NCBI RefSeq assembly: GCF_003576345.1
Contig: NZ_QWGB01000005.1
Location: forward strand, 1 to 64,000
DNA length: 64,000 nucleotides
Direction: 5' to 3'
Source of the DNA: Henriciella barbarensis
GTDB taxonomy: Bacteria > Pseudomonadota > Alphaproteobacteria > Caulobacterales > Hyphomonadaceae
Position numbers and translations under genes: made by a program
Shown: piece after piece, positions 8,559-17,611 of the stretch
How the letters are laid out: every line of letters begins with the position of its first letter
How positions within the stretch are numbered: position 1 is the stretch's first letter
The notes under the pieces: generated by a model
The model's input: the letters and a program-made list of their open reading frames with translations, nothing else
What the model was told of the DNA's origin: nothing
The model's database searches: none

Positions 8559-9808
8559 CAGGCTGACCCCTGTTTCTGACGTAACATGTCTGCCGTTCCC
8601 TTCGCCGCACCCGAGATCTTCGGCAGCTTCGGTTCGCGCGGCATGTCGAGGCCACGCTCAGCGATGATATTCTTCTGGATCTGCGCGGTGCCGCCACCGA
8701 TGATGAGCCCCAGCTGAAACATGTAATTCCATTGCCATGTCCCCCTCATCCGCTCGCGCGCGCTACCGCTATAAAGGATGCCCATCTCGCCCATTGCGTC
8801 GATGGCGAGCGCCGAAATCTGGTGTGCCAGCTCGCAGCTTTGCAGCTTCACGATCAGCTTCGCCATGCCGCCTGGCTCGCCTTTGAGGCTGTTCGAAAGT
8901 ATACGCATTCCGTTGCATTTCATCGCAGCCACTTCGGCCTGAAGCGCGCCCAGCCGATCGCGCAGCACGGAATTGTCGATCGCGCGGCCCATGCCGATGC
9001 GTTCTTCCTTCATCAGCCTCACAAGAGCCTGGAAGCGATTTTCCAGGGCGTCAGGATCGCCCAGCATGCCCCGCTCGTGGCCCAGCGTTGCATTGGCAAC
9101 GAACCAGCCCTGGCCCCGCTCGCCGACAATTTGTCCTACAGGCACCCGTACCTCAGAAAAGAAGGTCTCATTGAATTCCGCATGACCAGTCATCGTCTTT
9201 AATGGCCGCACCTCGATCCCCGGTGTATCCATCGAAAAAATCAGATAGGAAATGCCGCCATGCTTGGGCGCGTCGTGTTCGGTCCTGACCAGGCAGAAGA
9301 TCATGTCCGCCTGCTTCGCAGTACTGGTCCAGATTTTCTGGCCGTTGATGACAAACTCACCGCTTTCGATTCGTGCGCTGGTCTTCAGACTGGCAAGGTC
9401 CGATCCCGCGCCGGGCTCCGAATAGCCCTGACACCAGACGACCTCGCCTTTCAGCGTCGGCTCTACCCACTGGCGCTTCTGTTCCTCGGTGCCGAGTTCC
9501 AACAGGGTGGGGACCAACATGGATATTCCCTGATTGGCGAGTCCGCCGGGAATGCCCGCGCGCGAGAATTCCTCGGCGATGATGCGCGATTTGAGGATGT
9601 CTGGCTCAGACCCGTAGCCGCCATAGTCTCTGGGGATCGTGCGCGCGGTATAGCCATGTTCGATCAACAGCTTCTGCCATTCGACCGCTTCGGCAGAGGG
9701 ACGAGCGGCGCGGGCCTGCCCAGTCGGCGCGCGATGGCCGTGCATCTTCAAGAATAGCCGCATCTCCTGACGGAAAGCATCATATTCGGGTCCGTAGTCG
9801 AGATCCAT
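8558..9808 (-). CDS. Acyl-CoA dehydrogenase (larger subunit type)
   Basis: A 416-aa acyl-CoA dehydrogenase, the upstream partner of the preceding dehydrogenase. The flavin/substrate motif GYSEPGAGSDLASLKT is at about 135-150, with KIWTS downstream and the C-terminal helical domain (AIDAMGEMG, LGLIIGGGTAQIQKN). The tail IGGGTAQIQKNIIAERGLDMPRE is typical of the FadE17/FadE26/FadE28 type. It follows the DUF35 gene by 7 bp and overlaps the next gene by one base, so the operon is tightly packed. Confidence 0.9.
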   Translation of the reverse strand: MDLDYGPEYDAFRQEMRLFLKMHGHRAPTGQARAARPSAEAVEWQKLLIEHGYTARTIPRDYGGYGSEPDILKSRIIAEEFSRAGIPGGLANQGISMLVPTLLELGTEEQKRQWVEPTLKGEVVWCQGYSEPGAGSDLASLKTSARIESGEFVINGQKIWTSTAKQADMIFCLVRTEHDAPKHGGISYLIFSMDTPGIEVRPLKTMTGHAEFNETFFSEVRVPVGQIVGERGQGWFVANATLGHERGMLGDPDALENRFQALVRLMKEERIGMGRAIDNSVLRDRLGALQAEVAAMKCNGMRILSNSLKGEPGGMAKLIVKLQSCELAHQISALAIDAMGEMGILYSGSARERMRGTWQWNYMFQLGLIIGGGTAQIQKNIIAERGLDMPREPKLPKISGAAKGTADMLRQKQGSA

Positions 9809-9815
9809 GTCGTAC

Positions 9816-10292
9816 CTATCTTTTCTCGCGCCGGTTCATATCAGGGCGGAAAACGGGCAGGCGAAACTCGGGGCTGATCGGTTCAAAGTCGAGCTCCACC
9901 GGCAGATCCAGCTCCAGCGTATCGCGGTCGCAATCAATCAGGCGCGTGGCCATGCGCACGCCTTCTTCCAGTTCTACGACTGCAGCAATGAACGGAAGAT
10001 CTTCGGCAAAGGCCGGGTGCAGAGCCTGGTGCGTGACGGTCCAGGAAAAAAGCGTGCCCTTGCCGGTGCTGCGCTCCCACGAAAATTCTGGTGAGCCACA
10101 CTTGGCGCACATATAACGCGGCAGGTGCCGGAAAGTGCTGCAACTGCCGCAGCGCTGGAAGTAGAGATAGCCATCCTGACACCGATTCCAGAACTCCTGT
10201 TCGATTGGGTCCTGCGGGCGCGGCAGCGGCTTGGGCGGTACCTTCTGCGCTGCGGCACGGGTGTTCGGCAGCCGTTCGTTATCGTCGTTCAC
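9816..10292 (-). CDS. DUF35 zinc-ribbon/OB-fold protein, thiolase partner
   Basis: A 158-aa protein with the DUF35 layout: an N-terminal helix ([19 protein letters not shown]), a rubredoxin-like zinc ribbon with two CxxC pairs (CGSC and CAKC, about 48-71), and an OB-fold ([17 protein letters not shown]). Proteins of this family partner SCP2-type thiolases and aldolases; the DUF35 domain of ChsH2 binds Ltp2. Its ATG overlaps the thiolase stop (ATGA), which supports such a complex here. Confidence 0.87.
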   Translation of the reverse strand: MNDDNERLPNTRAAAQKVPPKPLPRPQDPIEQEFWNRCQDGYLYFQRCGSCSTFRHLPRYMCAKCGSPEFSWERSTGKGTLFSWTVTHQALHPAFAEDLPFIAAVVELEEGVRMATRLIDCDRDTLELDLPVELDFEPISPEFRLPVFRPDMNRREKR

Positions 10293-11479
10293 GCATACCT
10301 CCTGAGGATAGCGATACTTCCGTCACCGAGGTCGCCCCAGCCAGTTACGAGGCCGGTCTGCGCACCCATTACCTGTCGCTCGCCGCAATCATGCCGCAGC
10401 TGTCGCACAGCTTCCACGACATGGTTGAGGCCCCAAACGTGTGCTTCGCTGAGCAAGCCGCCATGGGTGTTGATCGGAAAGCGTCCACCTAACTCAATCT
10501 GGCCATTGTCCACGAATTCGGTCTGACCGCCAGGCTCACAGTATCCGAGGGCCTCAAGTTGCAGCAACACAACATAAGTGAAACAGTCATAGATCTGGAG
10601 AAAGTCCATCTCCTCACGTGTAACGCCTCCCATCTCGAATGCACGTGGGGCGGCATATTTGAGGCCAATCTTGAAAGGATCCGGACGCGAGGGAATGTCG
10701 TCGGCGGGATACGGGTGCCCTTCGGCGGCGCCAGCAATGCTCACTGGAACATGCGGCATATCCTTGGCCTGCTCCATCCGCGAGACAACGACCGCGCAGG
10801 CGCCATCGGTTTCCAGACAGCAATCATAGAGCCGGAAAGGCTCGGATATCCAACGCGCCGAATGATATGTCTCCGCGTCAAGCTTTCGGCCGAAGCTGAA
10901 GGCTTTCGGATTCAACTGCGCGTGTTGGCGACAGGCAAGTGCGACGGCGGCCGTCGCATCCGGTCCGACCCCGTAGAGCTTGGAATGGCGCATGGCGAGC
11001 CAAGCATACATCTGCACTGGCAGGAACACTCCATAGGGCATGTAATAGCCCTTTATGGTGTTGGTCAGCGTGTTCATATTCATCGGTCGGGTCGGTGGCG
11101 CGCCCGGCTTCGGCCTCAGAGCAGAATATCCGTTCCATCCAAGGGTTATCAGAACATGGTCGCACAGGCCGTTGGAAATCGCCATCGCTGCGTTCTGCAA
11201 AGCCGTGATTGGGCTCGCCCCGCCCATATGTACTGTCGACGCAAAACGCAGGACATCGATACCAAGATTGGCGGCCATTTCCTCTGATGTCGTATAGATC
11301 GGGGGAGGCACCATACCGTCTATGTCAGACGGTTTCAGTCCGGCATCGGCAATCGCCCGGCGCGAGGCATCAAGCATCATGTCGACCGCTGTCCGTTCGG
11401 TCCCCTTGACGAATTCTGTCTCGGCGACACCGGTGATCGCGGATTTGTCGCTGAAATTGAAGGTGGAGGAGACACTCAT
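10289..11479 (-). CDS. SCP2/Ltp-type thiolase (lipid-transfer protein family)
   Basis: A 396-aa thiolase-fold protein of the SCP2-thiolase type. It starts with the usual ITGVAETEF strand and continues with the [10 protein letters not shown] motif and the central [18 protein letters not shown]-like segment (here [17 protein letters not shown]). The end has [24 protein letters not shown] classical nucleophilic Cys at the family position is not seen; H-M-G-G stands there, as in Ltp2-like retro-aldolases and other non-condensing members. It may therefore be a lyase rather than a beta-ketothiolase. It overlaps both neighbours by 4 bp. Confidence 0.83.
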   Translation of the reverse strand: MSVSSTFNFSDKSAITGVAETEFVKGTERTAVDMMLDASRRAIADAGLKPSDIDGMVPPPIYTTSEEMAANLGIDVLRFASTVHMGGASPITALQNAAMAISNGLCDHVLITLGWNGYSALRPKPGAPPTRPMNMNTLTNTIKGYYMPYGVFLPVQMYAWLAMRHSKLYGVGPDATAAVALACRQHAQLNPKAFSFGRKLDAETYHSARWISEPFRLYDCCLETDGACAVVVSRMEQAKDMPHVPVSIAGAAEGHPYPADDIPSRPDPFKIGLKYAAPRAFEMGGVTREEMDFLQIYDCFTYVVLLQLEALGYCEPGGQTEFVDNGQIELGGRFPINTHGGLLSEAHVWGLNHVVEAVRQLRHDCGERQVMGAQTGLVTGWGDLGDGSIAILRRYA

Positions 11480-12282
11480 GCGTGATGCTCGCTCTGACGG
11501 CTGGCTTGGAAATCTCGCTCAAGTGAGCGGGACAGATCCTGCACCCGAAGATAGCGAATCGGTGGCTTCAGATTCAAAAGCCGTCGCACCTCCTCTAATG
11601 GTGTATCGAGATGTTTTTCCCAATAGAAGGTTGTGAAATCGGCGGCAGTCCTGCCCCGCTTCCACGCTTCGAACGCAGTACGGGCCACCGGCAATCCCGA
11701 GACCTCAGCAAGAGTTTTTGCAATTCCGGTTGCCACGATGAAGGCGATTCCGTGATTGTAGAACTGAGCGTTGCCGAGCGATAGCACACACAATTCACCC
11801 AGCGCATCTCGTCCATACCCGGTCACAACGTGAAACAGATCGTGCGAATCTCGCAGCCGCTTCCGATATAGTGAGACTTCCGGATCGCTGAAATCGTCGG
11901 CTCCGACCACTTCACTTGCATCCACTAACCCCTCAGCGGTCAACCCCTCTCCATAAACGAAATCAAGATAAGCACGCCCCAGCGTTCCCGGTTCGCATCC
12001 GCTCAAGCGATCACGGTCACATAAGGTGCCGAGTAGGTCCGCATGGTCCAGAAGGATACGCTTCCCCTCAGGCGAGGCAGCGAAGCGCCGGAAACTGCGA
12101 TAATAGGAATTGCCCGACAATGCCCTGACAATATGGAAGACCTGCGCTGTGTCTTCCTTGTCCCGGATAAGTCGGCGCATGGCCGCAATTGCTTCACCCG
12201 GGCGAATTGGCGAGCGCAGTTCATGTCCCTTCAGCGGCTGGTCGGCGTTTCTCATCACATGTCTGCCTTTATCCCGTGTCAT
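11476..12282 (-). CDS. Coq4-family protein inside a catabolic operon
   Basis: A 268-aa protein of the Coq4 family, named for a ubiquinone-biosynthesis protein. The conserved HDxxH metal-site motif is visible as [15 protein letters not shown] (about 146-160), followed by GELCVLSLG and FEAWKRGR. The first ATG overlaps the upstream stop (ATGA), supporting the full-length start rather than the internal Met10. It sits between a flavin oxidoreductase and a thiolase, not with ubiquinone genes, so a role on the pathway substrate (for example C-C or C-H chemistry on a ring) is possible. This is inference. Confidence 0.8.
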   Translation of the reverse strand: MTRDKGRHVMRNADQPLKGHELRSPIRPGEAIAAMRRLIRDKEDTAQVFHIVRALSGNSYYRSFRRFAASPEGKRILLDHADLLGTLCDRDRLSGCEPGTLGRAYLDFVYGEGLTAEGLVDASEVVGADDFSDPEVSLYRKRLRDSHDLFHVVTGYGRDALGELCVLSLGNAQFYNHGIAFIVATGIAKTLAEVSGLPVARTAFEAWKRGRTAADFTTFYWEKHLDTPLEEVRRLLNLKPPIRYLRVQDLSRSLERDFQASRQSEHHA

Positions 12283-13421
12283 TCGTAAGATTTGGTGCGG
12301 GCGAGTGCGGTTTCCGCCCCTTCGACGAGTTCGCGCATCACTTCGGCTGCGGGCCGGATCGAATGAATGAGACCAATTCCCTGGCCTGCAAAACCCGGAA
12401 TTACATCCTTGCGCTGGGCCTTGATACCGGACGCCATGACAGGCCCCGAGATCATCGACTGATAGGGCATGGGCAATGGTTCCTTGCCTGCTTCTATCCA
12501 GGCATCAGCCCATTTGTTGCGGATCATTCGCGCAGGTTTGCCGGTGAGAGAGCGACTTACCACGGTGTCGGCATCACCGCTTTCTATGATCGCTTCTTTC
12601 TGGAATCGTTCGATGCCCGCTTCTTCGGTTGCAAGAAACGCTGTCCCAATCCACGCGCCCTCGGCTCCCAGCATCAGCGCTGCAGCAATACCTCGGCCGT
12701 CGGAAATGCCCCCCGCACCAATCACAGGAACGCGGCTGCCCACCGCATCAACCACTTGGGGAATCAGCGAAATGGTGCCGACTGGTGAGTTGTGGCCACC
12801 TCCGTCGTGCCCCTGCGCAACGATCATGTCGACGCCGGTTTCGACGACCTGCTGAGCATGCTTTACCTTACCAATGACGGCCATAACCTTGGTGCCATTA
12901 GCGTGCAGCCGGTCCATCCAGGGGCCGGGATTACCAAGCCCAGCAGCATAGACGGGCACTTTCTCCTCGATCACCACCTCCATTTGCGCTTCAAAGAATT
13001 CCTTCGAGAACAGCTGGGGCATTCCCTTACCTGCTTCCGGCGCGCCAGCAGCGCGCATTTCAGATGCGAGGTCCGTTTCCGGCAGATGTTCGCGCCGTAT
13101 GAAGTCGCAGGTGAACTCTTGGTATTCGCCAAGAAGCGCCGCGGGATTTCTGGTCGAATCTTCACTCTGCGGGGCCGGGTCTCGCCTGACAGATGCAGGA
13201 AGAAGAGTATCAACACCAAACGGCTTGTCTGTCATCTCGCGGGTCTCGCGAATCCAGCTGCGCAACTGGTCTGGCGAGCATGCCGCCGCCCCGAGAACGC
13301 CCAGCCCGCCGGCATTCGATACCGCGGCAGCGAGAGCAGGAACGCTCGCCCCACCCATTCCAGCCAGAAAGATGGGGTGTTCTATACCGAGAATTTCACA
13401 AATGCGGCTTTTGAGCGCCAT
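12279..13421 (-). CDS. FMN-dependent nitronate monooxygenase/enoyl reductase-like oxidoreductase
   Basis: A 380-aa TIM-barrel flavoprotein of the 2-nitropropane dioxygenase family. Family marks are HPIFLAGMGGASVPALAAAVSNAGGLG at the N-terminus (shown in part: LAGMGGASVPALAAA), AQGHDGGGHNS for the catalytic loop, and the FMN-phosphate motif IGAGGISDGRGIAAAL. Members oxidise nitronates or reduce double bonds; the family name alone does not fix the reaction. It follows the regulator gene by 45 bp and has AAGGATA before its ATG. It is the first enzyme of the operon. Confidence 0.85.
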   Translation of the reverse strand: MALKSRICEILGIEHPIFLAGMGGASVPALAAAVSNAGGLGVLGAAACSPDQLRSWIRETREMTDKPFGVDTLLPASVRRDPAPQSEDSTRNPAALLGEYQEFTCDFIRREHLPETDLASEMRAAGAPEAGKGMPQLFSKEFFEAQMEVVIEEKVPVYAAGLGNPGPWMDRLHANGTKVMAVIGKVKHAQQVVETGVDMIVAQGHDGGGHNSPVGTISLIPQVVDAVGSRVPVIGAGGISDGRGIAAALMLGAEGAWIGTAFLATEEAGIERFQKEAIIESGDADTVVSRSLTGKPARMIRNKWADAWIEAGKEPLPMPYQSMISGPVMASGIKAQRKDVIPGFAGQGIGLIHSIRPAAEVMRELVEGAETALARTKSYE

Positions 13422-13466
13422 AGTCTTGTATCCTTTATTCCGCGACCTTTGATGGACGCAATTTTT

Positions 13467-14207
13467 TTAAATCTGTCCCCACCGGATCCTTTGGGAAACA
13501 AGCTCCGGACTTCTTTCAGCCAAATAAGATGCAGATCCCGACACGAGCCGGGTCATAGCCTGTCGCGCCGCTTGAGCATCCCCTGTGCGGACGGCCTCCA
13601 GAACGCGGCGCAGGAAGCGCAACTGGACCGCCCGCTCCTGCGCCGAATAGCCGAGCGAGCTCGAGAATTCGCGAGTAAGCAAATGCATGGAGGAGGTCAG
13701 AAGACCGAAGAGCGGATTGCCGCTGGCCCACCCGAGAAGATCGTGAAAGCGGCGGTTTAATTCCTCGAACTGACTTCCAGCCTCATTGCGCTCCAGCTCT
13801 TTGAGGCAATCGACCAAGGCACTGAGGTCACCCGTGGTCGCTCGTTGGGCAGCATAGGCTGCAACGTCCGGCGCGATGGCTTCGCGCAGCTCGAGCAGCC
13901 CCCTTAAATCGGCTTCCATGAAATGCAGGATGAGTGAAAGACTGCTGGCAAAATCGCCAGTCTGGGGACGCGCCACCACAGGCCCGCCAGATCGGCCAAG
14001 CTGAAGATAGATAACACCCTGAAGCTCGAGAAAGCGAAGCGCTTCACGCAAGGTCGCCCTGGCAACTTCGTATCGGGCAAGCATCTCTTCTTCACGCGGC
14101 AACCTGTCTCCCGGAACATGAGCCCCTGCCTCGATATCGCGAACGATGTCTTGCGCGAGCGAGAGCGCACGCTTGGCTTTCTTCGCGTTATCGACCATCG
14201 GCTGCAT
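13467..14207 (-). CDS. FadR/GntR-family transcriptional regulator with FCD domain
   Basis: A 246-aa regulator. The N-terminal winged helix (IEAGAHVPGDRLPREEEMLARYEVARATLREALRFLE, in part GDRLPREEEML) binds DNA. The C-terminal all-helical FCD ligand domain shows the metal/ligand histidines in the context RRFHDLLG and SSMHLL. I prefer the ATG at 14207 because AGGAGAG precedes it; the longer frame begins at a TTG inside that ribosome site. It probably controls its own operon and the divergent P450 through the TTATAAG boxes. Confidence 0.88.
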   Translation of the reverse strand: MQPMVDNAKKAKRALSLAQDIVRDIEAGAHVPGDRLPREEEMLARYEVARATLREALRFLELQGVIYLQLGRSGGPVVARPQTGDFASSLSLILHFMEADLRGLLELREAIAPDVAAYAAQRATTGDLSALVDCLKELERNEAGSQFEELNRRFHDLLGWASGNPLFGLLTSSMHLLTREFSSSLGYSAQERAVQLRFLRRVLEAVRTGDAQAARQAMTRLVSGSASYLAERSPELVSQRIRWGQI

Positions 14208-14235
14208 TTCTGAAACTCTCTCCTGTGGCAAAACT

Positions 14236-14319
14236 CTTATAAGATTTAATCATATTCACCGCTTCCGCTACACATAAACTTTCCACGGTCACCAGGAGGT
14301 GTCAAGAAAACATTATAAG
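14236..14319. promoter_or_regulatory. Divergent promoter with two TTATAAG operator candidates
   Basis: CTTATAAG (14236-14243, a perfect 8-bp palindrome) lies 29 bp upstream of the regulator start. ATTATAAG (14312-14319) lies 67 bp upstream of the P450 start. The shared word TTATAAG[A/C]T recurs at 2723, ahead of the hydrolase unit. Position and palindromy suggest binding by the FCD regulator; binding is not shown. Confidence 0.5.
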
Positions 14320-14385
14320 CTTTATTGACTGCGCTCTTTCGAAAATTTATCTCTTCGAGAATAACGAGTCTTTTTGAGGTGATTT

Positions 14386-15648
14386 ATGAGCGTCGAGACA
14401 GTGGAGCTGGATACAGTCGAGAAAATCGCGGCCATTCCGATTGAGCAAATTGATGTTTCGCGGCCGAACCTATTTCAGAAGGACACAATTGGTCTGTTCT
14501 TCGACCGGTTGCGCAAGGAGGATCCGGTCCATTACTGCCGGGAAAGCAATGTCGGACCCTACTGGTCTGTCACCAAGTTCAACGACATCATGGCCGTGGA
14601 CACCAACCATAAAGTCTTCTCGTCAGAGGCGAAACTTGGCGGCATCGCCATTCAGGACATGCATTCGGTGGAAGGTGCCCTGGAGCTTGAAATGTTCATC
14701 GCCATGGATCCGCCCAAGCACGACCAGCAACGAAAGGCTGTTACCTCCTCAGTTGCGCCATCCAATTTGCGGCTGCTTGAGCCAACAATCCGCGAACGCG
14801 CATGCGAGATTCTCGATGACCTGCCGATAGGGGAGGATTTCGACTGGGTCGACAAGGTCTCGATTGAGTTGACCACAATGACACTTGCGACCCTGTTTGA
14901 CTTTCCATGGGAAGAGCGGCGCAAGCTCACGCGCTGGTCAGACATCGCAACGGCCGCCCCCGAAACCGGCATTGTCGAATCCTATCAGGCAAGGCGCGAA
15001 GAGCTCATCGAATGCGCAATGTACTTCAAAGAGCTGTGGGAACAGCGCATCAAGCAAGAACCGAAAAACGATCTCATTTCCATGATGGCACACTCTCCGG
15101 CGACACGGGAAATGCCCTTCATGGAATTTCTCGGAAATCTCCTGTTACTTATTGTGGGCGGCAACGACACCACACGCAACTCGATTAGCGGCGGTGTACT
15201 CGCCCTCAATCAAAACCCCGACGAATATCGCAAGCTGAATGATGATACATCGCTAATCACAAGCATGGTGCCGGAGATCATCCGATGGCAGACGCCACTT
15301 ACCCATATGCGCCGTACCGCCCTTCAGGACTGGGATATCGGCGGCAAGCAGATAAAAGAAGGGGATAAGGTCGTTATGTGGTATTTGTCAGGCAACCGCG
15401 ATGATACGGTCATCGACAAGGCTGACCAGTTCATTATAGACCGCAGTAATCCACGTCATCACCTGTCCTTCGGCTTTGGCATACACCGCTGCATGGGCAA
15501 TAGGCTTGCAGAACTGCAGCTGCGGATCATCTGGGAAGAGATCCACAAACGTTTCGTAAAGGTCGAAGTGGTTGACCAACCCGAGCGCCTCTTTTCAAAC
15601 CTTGTGCGAGGGATCACGAAACTGCCTGTGCGACTGCATGCTCGCTAA
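14386..15648 (+). CDS. Cytochrome P450 (CYP125/CYP124/CYP142-like)
   Basis: A 420-aa bacterial class I P450 that hydroxylates a hydrophobic substrate with electrons from a ferredoxin. The I-helix motif is LLIVGGNDTTRNS (about 256-268), the K-helix ExxR is EIIR, and the heme loop is FGFGIHRCMGNRLAE with the axial Cys. The MRRTALQDWDIGGKQIKEGDKV region is typical of CYP124/125/142, which oxidise terminal methyl groups of sterols and branched lipids. GAGGTG precedes the ATG. It is divergent from the regulator. No ferredoxin or reductase gene is adjacent. Confidence 0.93.
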   Translation: MSVETVELDTVEKIAAIPIEQIDVSRPNLFQKDTIGLFFDRLRKEDPVHYCRESNVGPYWSVTKFNDIMAVDTNHKVFSSEAKLGGIAIQDMHSVEGALELEMFIAMDPPKHDQQRKAVTSSVAPSNLRLLEPTIRERACEILDDLPIGEDFDWVDKVSIELTTMTLATLFDFPWEERRKLTRWSDIATAAPETGIVESYQARREELIECAMYFKELWEQRIKQEPKNDLISMMAHSPATREMPFMEFLGNLLLLIVGGNDTTRNSISGGVLALNQNPDEYRKLNDDTSLITSMVPEIIRWQTPLTHMRRTALQDWDIGGKQIKEGDKVVMWYLSGNRDDTVIDKADQFIIDRSNPRHHLSFGFGIHRCMGNRLAELQLRIIWEEIHKRFVKVEVVDQPERLFSNLVRGITKLPVRLHAR

Positions 15649-15675
15649 TTGACTGCGCCCAATGCCGACAAGGGG

Positions 15676-15822
15676 TTATGGCGATGTGTACAGCGTGACC
15701 GTGGTTTTCCGCAATAGATCTTCGACGTTGCGCAGCGAGAATGGGAATCGCACATACACCATCACTGAGAGCTGGACGATCTCAAGCGACATTTTGAAAC
15801 AACGAAATGGGTTCAGAGGCAT
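15676..15822 (-). pseudogene. IS6-family transposase N-terminal remnant
   Basis: A 48-codon frame ending in a stop. Its first half reads PLNPFRCFKMSLEIVQLSVM and continues VYVRFPFSLRNVEDLLRK, which is the start of IS6-family transposases (NPFRYF...EIIRLAVMMYVRFPLSLRNVEDLL type). After RK the sequence no longer matches the family. The catalytic domain is absent, so this is a fossil of an older insertion. Confidence 0.7.
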
Positions 15823-15946
15823 GAGACGCGACTAACCAAACTGCCCTATCCGACCAGTTTCGCTGACAATGCTATTCGAACTTCAACCTTCTCGGTCCTC
15901 ACTTTAAGAAATCGACTATGGATAGCTGACCGGTTACCTCGGCAAG

Positions 15947-16561
15947 ATGAAACTACCGTTGAACCCCTCGAGCGTAAAAGGCTTCCTTGATGATGAGGAA
16001 GGGCTTGCGCTGCATAACGCGGCCCTTGAACGCGCAGATTACGGGCCTTGCCTCGAAGTGGGTGGATATTGCGGAAAATCGACCATCTACATTGGATCGG
16101 CTTGTGCACGCGCTAACGAACTTCTGTTCTCCATCGATCACCATCGCGGATCTGAAGAGAACCAGCCTGGCTGGGAGTACTTCGATGCGGAGCTATGGGA
16201 TGAGACCGCAGGTGCTGTCGATACACTCCCGTTTTTCCGGGATACAATACGCAAGGCTGGCCTAGAAGCGACTGTGATTGCAATTGTCGGTCAATCAAAG
16301 GACGTCGCCGCGCGGTGGGGAACGCCTCTAAGTCTGCTCTTTATCGACGGCGGACACACGACGGAACACGCACTCAATGACTATGAAGGATGGGTTCCCC
16401 ATCTCATGGTCGGCGGGCTGTTAGCGATCCATGATGTATTTCCTGACCCGAAAGATGGCGGGCGACCTCCTTTTGATATCTACCAGAAAGCACTGAGGTC
16501 TCATGCCTTCGCTGAAGAAGGCGCGATCAAAAGCCTGAGGCTGCTGCGGCGCCTAAAGTAG
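15947..16561 (+). CDS. Class I SAM-dependent methyltransferase (Methyltransf_24 type)
   Basis: A 204-aa Rossmann methyltransferase. Motif I is LEVGGYCGKST (about 36-46), and the acidic strand/loop is LLFIDGGHTTEHALNDYEGW, typical of the Methyltransf_24/cephalosporin hydroxylase-like group. It runs convergent to the toroid gene and overlaps its end by 9 bp. No strong ribosome site precedes the ATG. The substrate is unknown; the neighbouring glycosyltransferase and second methyltransferase suggest decoration of a small molecule or glycan. Confidence 0.78.
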   Translation: MKLPLNPSSVKGFLDDEEGLALHNAALERADYGPCLEVGGYCGKSTIYIGSACARANELLFSIDHHRGSEENQPGWEYFDAELWDETAGAVDTLPFFRDTIRKAGLEATVIAIVGQSKDVAARWGTPLSLLFIDGGHTTEHALNDYEGWVPHLMVGGLLAIHDVFPDPKDGGRPPFDIYQKALRSHAFAEEGAIKSLRLLRRLK

Positions 16562-17611
16562 CGGGGCCAGAAAAATCCGGTTGGCGCCGCTGAACCCTTT
16601 CAGCGCGTCCGCGGCTAGTATTGCGGCCGCCTGCGTCCAGGTTGGCCTCTCCTTCGGCCAGATGACACTCTCGGCGGTTTGCCAGCCCATCCAGAGCACG
16701 CCTGCCGGATCGCGGATGGTCATTGCCTGACGAAAAAGCCTCTCAGCCAAAGTCTGGTCGCCAACGGAAGCAAGAGCGATCACCAGTTCGCAAGTCTCAG
16801 CGACTGTAACCCATGGCTCATCGCTCACGCAGCGGCAGCCGTGCCCTGCAATGACGAAGCGGCTCCAGTTGTGATCGAGACGCTGACGCGCTGAGGCTTT
16901 GCTCAGGGCTCCAGAGAGCACCGGATAGTACCAATCCATGGCGAAGCGCTGCCCTGTGGCCCGTCTGTCGAAAGCGCTTGGCTTATCTCTGAGAGCCATA
17001 ATAATTTTTGCATGTGCCTCGCGCCATAACGCTGCGGGTTCATTGAATTTATCAGCCAGAAATAACGCACATTCGAGACTTTTGGCGATCGAGGCATTCC
17101 CCGCCACCAGAGCGTCATCATCGCTCGAATTGATCGCATCGAGCGCCCATGGGACCGCCCCGTCTTCGCGCTGAAGGGACACCACGAAATCAATGGAAGC
17201 TTTGATCATCGGCCACCACCTACGAACGCCCCGCCAGTCGCCGGTCGCCAATGCGTAATGCGCGACACCCACAGCCGGGTAAGCGCAGAAATTCGTATCG
17301 ACCAACTGCGGCGCAGGCTCACGACTAATAAAATCGCGGTCGACCATCGGAAGCGCATTGCCATAGCCCCCGAGCCAGGCGCCGTCAGCGCGCTGTGTGG
17401 CGCGCAGATAGTCCAAAGCCGCGCCTGCCGCCTTGGTTCTGCCCATTACCGTCAGGGCCATCGCGCTTTCGACATGATTCCAAGGGTCCCAGGGACCATC
17501 CTCGAACCAGGGGATTGCCCCCTGCGGTGTCTGGAGATCAAGGATACGCTGAAGCGGCGCCTCAAGGTCGATTGCTCCAAGGGACAGCGCTTTCTTGAAA
17601 GAGCCATCCAT
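16553..17611 (-). CDS. Alpha/alpha-toroid protein (prenyltransferase/squalene-oxidase repeat-like)
   Basis: A 352-aa protein built of repeated helical pairs with recurring QxxxGAxPWFxDG-like turns: LQTPQGAIPWFEDGP, TQRADGAWLGGYG, LQREDGAVPWALD. This is the pattern of prenyltransferase/terpene-cyclase-like or glycosidase-like alpha/alpha toroids. No cyclase DxDD motif was noticed, so cyclase activity is not supported. Its start overlaps the stop of the methyltransferase gene, placing it in an operon with the methyltransferase and the GT4 enzyme. The function is unknown. Confidence 0.65.
   Translation of the reverse strand: MDGSFKKALSLGAIDLEAPLQRILDLQTPQGAIPWFEDGPWDPWNHVESAMALTVMGRTKAAGAALDYLRATQRADGAWLGGYGNALPMVDRDFISREPAPQLVDTNFCAYPAVGVAHYALATGDWRGVRRWWPMIKASIDFVVSLQREDGAVPWALDAINSSDDDALVAGNASIAKSLECALFLADKFNEPAALWREAHAKIIMALRDKPSAFDRRATGQRFAMDWYYPVLSGALSKASARQRLDHNWSRFVIAGHGCRCVSDEPWVTVAETCELVIALASVGDQTLAERLFRQAMTIRDPAGVLWMGWQTAESVIWPKERPTWTQAAAILAADALKGFSGANRIFLAPLL

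Noticed and set aside
12792-13760. Plus-strand 322-aa open frame
   Set aside because: It crosses two clear minus-strand genes (flavin oxidoreductase and FCD regulator) and has no domain.
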